Positions 44,258-53,100 of a DNA stretch of 64,000 bases are shown here, piece by piece. Each line of letters opens with the position of its first letter. Position 1 is the stretch's first letter. The position numbers were made by a program, and so were the translations under genes. The stretch spans positions 124,001-188,000 of the forward strand of contig NZ_VBTZ01000001.1 of NCBI RefSeq assembly GCF_005771425.1, read 5' to 3'. Source of the stretch: Methylocystis sp. B8 (GTDB taxonomy: Bacteria; Pseudomonadota; Alphaproteobacteria; Rhizobiales; Beijerinckiaceae). Under the pieces are notes generated by a model that made no database searches, was not told where the DNA came from, and worked only from the letters and a program-made list of their open reading frames with translations.

Positions 44258-47200
44258 CTACTTCCCAATCTCAACTCTCGCTCCCGCGCTGGTCGCGCGA
44301 AGGCCCTTCTTGTACATCGCCTCGACGAGCGCAGCCGGCTGCGTATAGGCTCCCGCCGTCTGCGCGCGCAGGCGAAAGGCGAAACGGTAGGTTCCCTTCG
44401 GTAGCGAATCATATGCGTAGAACACGCGGTCATCGCCGAAGGAGACCCAACTTGGCTGCAGCGTCGGCGCGATCGAGGGCTGCGCCTCGGCGGGCGCGGT
44501 TGCGATGTTGGGATTGAGCGGCTCATAGCCGGCGGCGAGCGGGATCGAGATCGCGATATGCGTGCGATCTTCGGGATTGACCACTTCCGCCGTCTCCTCG
44601 ATGAGATCGCCTTGTTTCATCTGAAGAACGCCGTCGATGGGTTCGATCTTCTGCGGCGCCTTGCCGTTTTCGACGCGCCAGCTCTGTCTTGTGATCGTAA
44701 AGCCGTCGCTTGTCGGCTGAGCCTTTGCGCCGGGCTCGGCTGGCATGTAGCTGGTCTCGATCATCGCGACAAGCGGCGCATTGGAGCCATTGGCGATTTT
44801 CAGCGGTCCCTCGCTCTTCGACAGGTGACGGGCGACGGGATTGTTCGCGTCGATCGACAACGCGCGATCCTGTCCGCCATCATTGAAAGTCAGGCCGATC
44901 GACGCGACTGGCCGCCGCCAGCCTTCGGCCAGCGCTTCGATCGCGGCGGCGTCGGCGTTGGTCGTTCCCCAGCCGTCGCCTTCGCCAAGCCGCAGCAGCG
45001 CGTCGCGCAGCGCATTGGCGCGCGGATCGCCTGAGGCGACGAGCCCCGCTGCGCGAACCATCTCGGCGAGGTTACGCGTCTCGGAAGGCAGAATGATCGG
45101 CGTAGCGCTTTCCGCCGCCTGACCAGCATAGACCTGCACGCCATTGCGGCTCGCGAATTTCACGCGGCCCCACATCGTATCGATGAGCCCAGCGAGCGCG
45201 CGCTGATCGACATTAGGGAGAAGCGCGGCGGCGGAGGCCATCTGCGCGACGCTGATGTTGGGGAGGAAGTCGGCGCGACGCGCAAATTCCGCGACGTAGG
45301 ATTCGTCGAGCTTGCCGCCTTCGGCGAGCGCTGAAAGCGCTTCGACGCGCTCGCGCAATTCATCGCCCGAAAGCAGCCGCGGATAATCGGAGCGCAACGA
45401 CAATTTGAGGATATTGGCGAGACGATCCAAAAGGCTCTTGTCGATCGGCTCTCCGGCGCGCTCGGCCCGCGCAAGAAAATCATAGGCCCAGGCGGTCAGC
45501 GAGACAGTGCCGCGCGCGCGCGGCCAGAAGGCCACGAGCCCGTCAGCGTCGATCGACTGATCGATGATTTGCGCCGTCGATTTCACATTGGCTGAGACGC
45601 GATCCTCCAGCCCTGCCGCAGCGAGTATTGGCGCGAAGCTTTTTAGCGCCAATCCGCCGCGCGCAAGCGACAAGCGCTGCTCGGTGCAGCCATAGGGATA
45701 TTCAACGAGCGCATTCAGTCCGGCGACGAGCTTCACAAGCGACGGGTCGGCGGCGACGATCGTCTCGCGCGAGAAGCTGCCGGGCCGCGCCTGCTCTCCA
45801 GCGGAAGCAATTGTCTTCGTTTCGCCGGGGGCGATCTCGACCAGTTCGAAGCGGCGTGTCGCTTCGCGATCCTCCTTCACGGGCAGGGCGATCTCGACCG
45901 CGTCTTTCGCGTGGTCGGCGTCGCGCTCTATGCGGAAGCCGAGCGTCGCATCGCCTGCGAGTTGGGCAGGCGCCGCGGCGCGCAGATCGATGCGCACAGG
46001 CTTGTTCTGAGTCCATTCAATCTTGCGGCTCGCGTCGCCTGAGAGCGTCAGCGCCGGCGCCGCGATCGACGCCTTGCCGGCGCCGCCCGGTCCTTCGACG
46101 ATGCGCGCGACGAGGCCGATGTCGAACGCGTCGCCTGGGCGAATAAATCGCGGCAGCGCCGGCTGCGCGACCAGCGCCTGACGAATCAGCATTTCGCCGC
46201 CGGCGGCGCCGAAGCGGTCGGAACCGCTCACCGCTTTGGCGCGCAGCTTGAACACGGTGAGCGTATCGGGAAGCTGCACCTTGATTTTGGCGACGCCATC
46301 TGGACCGATCTTCACGCTTGGCAGATAGATCGGCACCGGCGTGAAATTCTTGCGCACGGAGATATTGTTCTCGGCGCCCCATTCCTGAAGTTCGTCGCCG
46401 TCGCCGCCGGCGATTTCCTCGAGCGGAATGACGCCGAAGGCCATGTTGCGCGTATCGCGCGCCGCCATCTTCGTTTCGCGCTCGACAATGAAATCCGGCA
46501 GCGGATCGAGCGGCCGTTCTTTTGCGAGCGAGAGCACCGCCTGATCTACCATCCAGAAAGTCGCCTCGCCGGAGAGCGGCTTGCCGGCGTCGTCCGAAAG
46601 CCGCAGCGCGACCTCGATCGCTTCGCCCGGGCGCGCCTTGGCCGGATGTTCGAGCTTCACATTGACGATGTTCTTTACGGGCGTCACCTCGACCCATTTC
46701 GTCGCGGCAATGGTGACGGGCTTGCCCTGATCGAAGGTCGCCGTCGGCTGCGGCGGCGCATCCTTCAGCCGTCCGCGCATGATCAGGAAGTGAACGGCGA
46801 GCTTCGGCGTCTGCTCCTTTTTTATTGGCAGCGCATAGCGGCCGAAGCCATTGGCGATGTCGACGAACTCATAGTCATAGACGCCGTTCGGCTGTTCAAT
46901 GATGGCGAGCGCGCGCGCATTCTGGAACGGCGATTGGATGATGAGCGTCGCCACCTCGCCCGGCGCATATTTGTCCTTGTCGGTCGTGATCGTCGCGGAC
47001 TCGGCCGGCGGACGCGCGAAGGTGACAGGCGTGTCGCCGCCGACGAAAAAGTCGACGCTCACCTGTTGCCGGCGCTTGAGCCTGTCATAGGCCTCCAGCT
47101 GCACGACATAGACGCCGGCGTTGCGGGTCTCCAATTCGACCTTCTGGGCCTCCTTCGCGCTCGTCACCTTGCGTTCGATCAGGACGTCGTCCTGCGCCTG

Positions 47201-50116
47201 CGTGACATATTTCGCTGCCCCTTGCGCGAAGTCCGACGCCTGCAGCGTCGAAATCCAATTGCGCTTGATGAGCCGCAGCGTCATCTCCAGGCCGACGACC
47301 GCCTCGCCCTTGCCGTCGATGGCGATGAGCTCCGGCGTGATGGCGCCTGGACGCTCGACATAGCGCGGCGTCTTCACGCCAAGCACGAAGGGCGGCAGCG
47401 CGATGACGTTCTGCACATTGCGCACTTCGACGCCGTCGTCGCCCGTCACCGTCGCTTCGATAGAATAGCGGCGCGGCTGCGCCGTCGGCTCGATCGCGGT
47501 GTCGAAAGTCATGCGGGCGGCGCCGCCGGCGTCGGTGCGCTGATCGCGTTCGAGCACCGCGGTCGATTTGAACTTGCCGTCGCCGGAGAAGCGCGCGTCT
47601 GTCGAAAAGAGAAAGCCTTCGCGTCCTGGCGGCGTGAAGACATGCGGAAATTGCGCGGCGCGCCATTTGACGGGGCGGTCAGCCGCAAGCCCGCCAGCGA
47701 AATAGCGGGCGAGGAGATCGACGTCGAAGGTTCCGTCGAGCGCAACGGTCTGTGGCGCATTGAGCACCACTTCGAAGGTCGGCAGACGATAGGCTTCCTT
47801 TTTGAACGTGAACTGGCCGCAGGAGATGTCTTGAGCGGGTTCCGCCGCTCCATTCTCTCCTTCAGCGGTTTCATCCGTTTCGCTCTTCTGCTCTTCGGAC
47901 TTCTTGGCCTTTTTTGGCGCGTCCGGTTCGAACCGCGCCGAATAGTCGCCGGTCGCCTGAGTTTGCGCATCGAATTTGTGATAAAAGCCGCCGCTCGCGT
48001 CGAGCTTCACTGGTATGCGCCATTCCTGATTGCCGGGCCCCGTTACGACAAGCGTCCCGCCGGTCTTGGTCAGACTCAGCGCCCCGCCGCGGTAGCTGCG
48101 CACGAATCCTTTGATATGCGCGCTTTCCTCCGGCCGATAAATCGGCCGCTCGGAGAAGAGATGGCAGAGCGTGCGCGATTTTTCGGCGCGTGGCTGGTCA
48201 GCCTCGCTTGTCCAGGCAAGCCATTCCGACTCTGGCTTCGACCAGATTTCCCGCGAATATTCCGAAGGCGCGCTATTGGGGTCGATGACGAGCGTATCCA
48301 GTCCCTTGTTCACGACCACGCGCCGCGCTTCGCCGGCGCCGCGCTTATCCGGCGTCCAGGCGTAGAAGCCCGAAGCGTCGGTTGTTCCGCTCGCGAGCGT
48401 GACGAATTTTTCGTCCTTCAGTCCTTCGACGCGGATTTGCGCGCCGCTCACTGGCTGCGTCGTCGAGAGCGACGTGACGGCGAAGCGCACGCGGGTTGGT
48501 TCTTCGACGGCCGAAAGCGTGAGATCGGTGATTTGCACGCGGAGCCAGCGGCGTTTGTCGTCATCGACGGCGCGCAGGCCGACGAGATAGGTTCCCGGCT
48601 GTGCGCGGCCGCTGATCTTGGCGAAGTCCTCCTTAAGATCGACGCCGAATTTCGCGTCAGGGCCGTTGCGGCGGATCGGCAGATCGACGAGTCGCGACAC
48701 TGCCGGCGAGCCGAGCGATTTGATGCGCTGCTTGATCGCGTCCGCCTCGATGTTGGCGTTTTCGCTCCATGTCTTCGGCTCGTTGCCGGGCAGGGGCGGG
48801 GCGTCGGAATCGCTCGTGTCGACGCCATGCGCAGGGAAGGGGAAGAAATCGCGCGACAGCGGATCGATGGCGTGGATGCGGATGTCGGCGCGGTCATATC
48901 CCCGGCCGCGCGCCGGCAGCAGCTGCGGACCGAAGCGTTCCGCGACCCCATAGCCCGCGTCCCATTGCAGCGCCGGCACATCGCGGGTGAAGGCGAAGCG
49001 CTGCGTGAATGCGGTCGCAAGCGCACGTCCTTGCGAGTCTTTCATCGCGCCTTGCGCGATCGAAAGCTCATAAACGCGGTCGGACAGGAATTTCGCGACG
49101 ATGCGCAGTCGCCTGCCGTCGCTCTCGACGGCAAGATCGTCGACGGGCGGCGTAATTCGCAACGCCTCGCGCGCGCGCAAAATGTCGAGCGTCTCGGGCG
49201 TGGCGTTGAAAGAGAGCGCGAGCTGGCGCTTGCTCGCGGCGGAATAGGGCGGCGTAGCAACCTCGCCGCCTTCCTCTTCGCCGCTCTCCGGCGCAGGCGA
49301 CATGAGATAGGACGCGCAGCGCAGCACATTGTCGGCGCGATCGTCGCTCCAGCCGCGCCCGCAACTTGCTTCGGTCGCGACGAAAGGCGGCGCGGTGCGC
49401 AGCCGCAATTCATAGGTCTGGTCGTCTAAACCGGCTTCGTCGGAAAGGCGCAGCCGCAGGATGGCGACCCGGCCATCCGCAATCCTTTCACGGAAGCGGA
49501 TAACATAGGTCTGTTCCTCGGCGCGTTCGCCCCGCTCCAGCGCGCGGATCTCATAGGCCGAGGCGCTGAGCATTTGCCCGCCCTGTGGCGAGATGCCTGG
49601 CGAAGGACGAACTTCAATCGTGAGCAGCCGCGCCAGCGCGGCGACGTCGATGGGTTCGGCGAAGGTGAGCGCGATCTGCGTCAATTCAAGTTGCGGATCC
49701 GCGCCCTCGGCCGGGTTCGTTGATCGCGGCATCGGCAGCAGCGCGACGAGTTTCGTTTCCGCCGAACCGAGTTTCACGCTTACGCGCGACAGCGGCTTCC
49801 AGGCGTCGGCGGGGCGAAATTGCAAAGTGCGCGGACCGAGCCAGCGCCATTCACCTGCCGGCTGCGGCGTCATCGTCACATATTTTTGCGGCGAGTCTTC
49901 CGCGCCACCGTTCTTCGGTCCGGTGTCGCTGCCGAAGAAGACTGTCACCGGTTCATAGGCGCGCAGAAATTTGTCTGGCGCCACGCGTGTGCCGTCGGCG
50001 CGTTGCGCGTGGTCGAACACAGGCGGCGTTTCCGCGCGCAGCGGCGCCGCAGCGGCGAAGAGCGCACAAAGAAAGAGAAGCAGAAGTTTTTTCATCGCCG
50101 CGCCTTTCAAAGTCAT
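44258..50116 (-). CDS. Bacterial alpha-2-macroglobulin (YfhM/MagD-like protease trap)
   Basis: 1952 residues. The signal peptide begins near MKKLLLLFLCALFAAAAPLRAE; there is no lipobox, unlike E. coli YfhM. Following are multiple macroglobulin-like beta domains (including IYRPEESAHIKGFVRSY near 660), ending in the thioester domain with GCTEQ at about 1476-1480. The intact Cys-Gln pair predicts covalent trapping of proteases in the periplasm, paired with PBP1C to guard or repair the wall. The start at 50116 overlaps the preceding stop as ATGA; an alternative ATG at 50095 has AAAGG before it and gives the same signal peptide. Confidence 0.94.
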   Translation of the reverse strand: MTLKGAAMKKLLLLFLCALFAAAAPLRAETPPVFDHAQRADGTRVAPDKFLRAYEPVTVFFGSDTGPKNGGAEDSPQKYVTMTPQPAGEWRWLGPRTLQFRPADAWKPLSRVSVKLGSAETKLVALLPMPRSTNPAEGADPQLELTQIALTFAEPIDVAALARLLTIEVRPSPGISPQGGQMLSASAYEIRALERGERAEEQTYVIRFRERIADGRVAILRLRLSDEAGLDDQTYELRLRTAPPFVATEASCGRGWSDDRADNVLRCASYLMSPAPESGEEEGGEVATPPYSAASKRQLALSFNATPETLDILRAREALRITPPVDDLAVESDGRRLRIVAKFLSDRVYELSIAQGAMKDSQGRALATAFTQRFAFTRDVPALQWDAGYGVAERFGPQLLPARGRGYDRADIRIHAIDPLSRDFFPFPAHGVDTSDSDAPPLPGNEPKTWSENANIEADAIKQRIKSLGSPAVSRLVDLPIRRNGPDAKFGVDLKEDFAKISGRAQPGTYLVGLRAVDDDKRRWLRVQITDLTLSAVEEPTRVRFAVTSLSTTQPVSGAQIRVEGLKDEKFVTLASGTTDASGFYAWTPDKRGAGEARRVVVNKGLDTLVIDPNSAPSEYSREIWSKPESEWLAWTSEADQPRAEKSRTLCHLFSERPIYRPEESAHIKGFVRSYRGGALSLTKTGGTLVVTGPGNQEWRIPVKLDASGGFYHKFDAQTQATGDYSARFEPDAPKKAKKSEEQKSETDETAEGENGAAEPAQDISCGQFTFKKEAYRLPTFEVVLNAPQTVALDGTFDVDLLARYFAGGLAADRPVKWRAAQFPHVFTPPGREGFLFSTDARFSGDGKFKSTAVLERDQRTDAGGAARMTFDTAIEPTAQPRRYSIEATVTGDDGVEVRNVQNVIALPPFVLGVKTPRYVERPGAITPELIAIDGKGEAVVGLEMTLRLIKRNWISTLQASDFAQGAAKYVTQAQDDVLIERKVTSAKEAQKVELETRNAGVYVVQLEAYDRLKRRQQVSVDFFVGGDTPVTFARPPAESATITTDKDKYAPGEVATLIIQSPFQNARALAIIEQPNGVYDYEFVDIANGFGRYALPIKKEQTPKLAVHFLIMRGRLKDAPPQPTATFDQGKPVTIAATKWVEVTPVKNIVNVKLEHPAKARPGEAIEVALRLSDDAGKPLSGEATFWMVDQAVLSLAKERPLDPLPDFIVERETKMAARDTRNMAFGVIPLEEIAGGDGDELQEWGAENNISVRKNFTPVPIYLPSVKIGPDGVAKIKVQLPDTLTVFKLRAKAVSGSDRFGAAGGEMLIRQALVAQPALPRFIRPGDAFDIGLVARIVEGPGGAGKASIAAPALTLSGDASRKIEWTQNKPVRIDLRAAAPAQLAGDATLGFRIERDADHAKDAVEIALPVKEDREATRRFELVEIAPGETKTIASAGEQARPGSFSRETIVAADPSLVKLVAGLNALVEYPYGCTEQRLSLARGGLALKSFAPILAAAGLEDRVSANVKSTAQIIDQSIDADGLVAFWPRARGTVSLTAWAYDFLARAERAGEPIDKSLLDRLANILKLSLRSDYPRLLSGDELRERVEALSALAEGGKLDESYVAEFARRADFLPNISVAQMASAAALLPNVDQRALAGLIDTMWGRVKFASRNGVQVYAGQAAESATPIILPSETRNLAEMVRAAGLVASGDPRANALRDALLRLGEGDGWGTTNADAAAIEALAEGWRRPVASIGLTFNDGGQDRALSIDANNPVARHLSKSEGPLKIANGSNAPLVAMIETSYMPAEPGAKAQPTSDGFTITRQSWRVENGKAPQKIEPIDGVLQMKQGDLIEETAEVVNPEDRTHIAISIPLAAGYEPLNPNIATAPAEAQPSIAPTLQPSWVSFGDDRVFYAYDSLPKGTYRFAFRLRAQTAGAYTQPAALVEAMYKKGLRATSAGARVEIGK

Positions 50117-53100
50117 TGCGCTTTGCTTTTCTTCATGCCGGCTTTATCGAGCAGCTCCGCCACGATTTCCGCCGGTGGGGCGTTTACAGGCGGAGACAGT
50201 CCGACGATCGCGACGCGGATCGTCGTCGCGGGAGCGTCAGGCGGCGTTCGCGCCTCGAGGAAATAGCGGCCGGGCGAGAGTTTCATCGTCTGCGCGACGC
50301 CTTCGCCGAGCGCTTTGCCTTGCGCATCCATGAGCCGCGCGCTGACGCGGTCGGGTTCGCCGCGAATGCCGAGTCCGATGTCGCGCGCTTCCTTCACCTC
50401 GAAGCTGAAGAGAGCGCTCGCGCCGGGCGACGCCGCCACGGCGTCGTTGACGCCTTCATGCGCCTCAACGACGGGCTGCGTCGAAATATCGAGCGCGCCG
50501 GAGAGCGTTCCTTCATAGGGCGCGTAAATGTCGAGCGTCGCTTCGCCCGGCGTCATGTAGCGACTGAGATCGACGCCATTCGCGAAAGCCAGCGTCTCGC
50601 GTCCGCCGTTTTGGGTAAAACTGACGATCGCCGGCGCGGCGCCCGTCGCTTTCAACAACGCAGGCTTGTCGCTCTTGACCGCGAAGCGCATCGCTGCGCC
50701 TTCGAGCGTCACGCGCTGTGGCGGATTGAGCGCGCGCGCCGCTGGCGTCGGCCAGGGGCTTGCTCCCGCGCGCTCGATCCAAAAGGCGACGAGCCCGGGC
50801 CCATGATCGATGATCGCTTCGCCCGCGCCATCGAGCGCGATGTTCTCGCCGCGGGAGATACGGCCATTGTTTGAAATGACGGTTGCTCTCGCGCCGCTGA
50901 CAATCAGCCTGTCGTTCGTTCCAGCATCGAGCGGCAGCGAAATTTGCCCGGCTGCGGGGAAGAAACGCGTGAAGGCGCGCGTTACGTCGAGGCGCCGGTT
51001 CTCGCCCGGTTCGCGCGCAATGCGCGCCGGCAGCGGCGCTTGCGTCAGATTGACGAGAAGCGCGCGCGATTTGACGCCATGCAGAATGCGCGATGTTGCG
51101 GCGCCATCGCCGAAGACGACGCGGGGCTCGGCAAAAGCGGCGAGCCCACCCGCGAGGTCAATTGCGAGCGGACCGGCGGCCTCGTCCATGTCTATAGGCT
51201 GGACGCTCATCGGCGGGATAATTCCCGAAAACAGCGCGCCGCCTTTCACTGCCGGCCGGGCGTCGACGTCGATCGCACTTAAAGCCACACGCATCGGCGC
51301 GCTGCCTTCGGCGTTCCAAAGCGCGAGCGGCGCTTCGCCCGCAAGCGTCAAGGCGGCCCCCGGCGCGACGCCGACGCCGCGCCCGCCGTCGAGCGCGGGC
51401 TGCGCGAAGGCGGAACGCGCGAGCCACAGCCGCTGCTTGCCGGCGGGCGGCGCGAGGGGAACAAGATGCGCGCGCTCGCCCTCGCCGATGTCGAGCGAAA
51501 TCTCAGCGCCCTTCCAGTCGAAGGCGGCGACGCCGATGCGCGCAGAACAATCCCCGCGGCTTATCAGCCACAGATCTTGCGCTTGCGGTGCCAGCGGTCC
51601 CGAGCGCGCCGGGCGCAATAAGCTTGCAGCCATCGAGCCGGCGGCGACGTCTTGCTGCGTGTCGAGGGTCACGAGCGAAGAGTCGGGCGCCGCGACTTTA
51701 CCGACGCAGACTCCGGCGACGCCTTCGACTGGATCGAGCGCGACGTCGCCGAGCTGGCGCGCGCGACGTTCGACCGCGCGCGCGGAAAGCGTAATCGGCG
51801 CGTCGCCGCCGCCGATCGACCAAACGACGGCGCGCAATTCCCTGTCTCCGGCTGCAGGCCAGGCGGCGACGGGGCTGCGTCCGCGCTCCACGCCGATCGC
51901 GCGCCATTTGCCATCGGCGTCGCGCCGCTCGATCGAGATAGCGGCATCGCTTTCCGAGCGCGCGGCGATCAATGCGAGACTTCCGGCGGGCGCCGGGGCG
52001 AGGGAAAGGATATGCGCGCCGGCGCCGTTCAACGTCTTCTCGCCCGAAAACGGCAGCGGGCCGCCATTCTTCTCCTCAAGCAGCGACAGCCGAAGCTCGA
52101 CGCCGCTTAATGGCGCGTCATCGTTTTCGGCCGTCTCTTCTTGACTGGCGCCTTCGCCGGAGGCCTCCCCATCATTGGAGACTTCTACGGTTTCCTCGCT
52201 GGACGCTTCCTGAGCTTCAACAGGCGCGCTCGGCTGAGCGCCAAGCGGCTCGAGCTCGAGCCGGTAATTTCCAGCGGGCAGCCGTCGGGACAGGGCGACA
52301 TTCCAGTCGTCGACGCGTGGCTGCAGACGCTCGATCACGTCGCCCTTGCCGTCCTTCAATACGCCGATGGTTTCGATCGCGCCGAAGCTTGAAAGATCGA
52401 CGACGCTGTCCTTCGCCAGTGAGAGATCGACGCGCGTCGGTGGTTCGATCGCGCGCGTGGCGCCGGGCTGCAACTCTTGCGAGTCGAGTGAAATCTCATA
52501 GTCGAGACGGTCGTCATGCGCGAGGCTTCGCGCCTCGACCCGGTAATCCCCCGCTGAGAGCTTCGATTTGAACGGCCTGCCAGCAGCGACCTTGCCGACG
52601 CTTTCCTTCTCGCCTTTAAAAATCTCGCCGACCATGCCTTCGCCGATCGAAAGATCGATCTCGGCGTCACCATAGAGGGAGAAGCGCCAGAGGTCCGGCG
52701 CGCGCGTCGCGTCGCGCGCCTGTGGCTCGCGCCATTGCAGCCGCTGCGTTTCGCCGAAGGGCAGGGGATGTGGGCCGTGGCCCTCCAGCGTCTTCGCGGG
52801 GACGACTGGCGTCAGTCGCGCGACCATGCGCGCTTCGACGTCTTTGGGCATGACGACCAGCCGATAGGCGCCCTTCTCGAATCGCCGCGTCAGGCGCTGC
52901 GTTTCGCCTGGCGCCGCGAGCGGCCAGCCGTCGGCGTCCTCCAATCTCGCGCGCCATTTCTGCTTCAGTCCGAGAAGCTCGATGCGATATTCGCCCTCGC
53001 GCGCGATCTCGATCGGCACGATCGCGCCCTTGCCTGAATCGAGCGTTGCGCGCGCAATTCCTGCGTCGACGAGTTTCGCCGTCGGCGCGAGAATCGCTGG

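Noticed and set aside
46646-49429. 927-residue plus-strand frame opposite the alpha-2-macroglobulin gene
   Set aside because: It is rich in Arg, Ala and Asp without domain features and lies fully antisense to a well-supported gene; such frames are common in GC-rich DNA.
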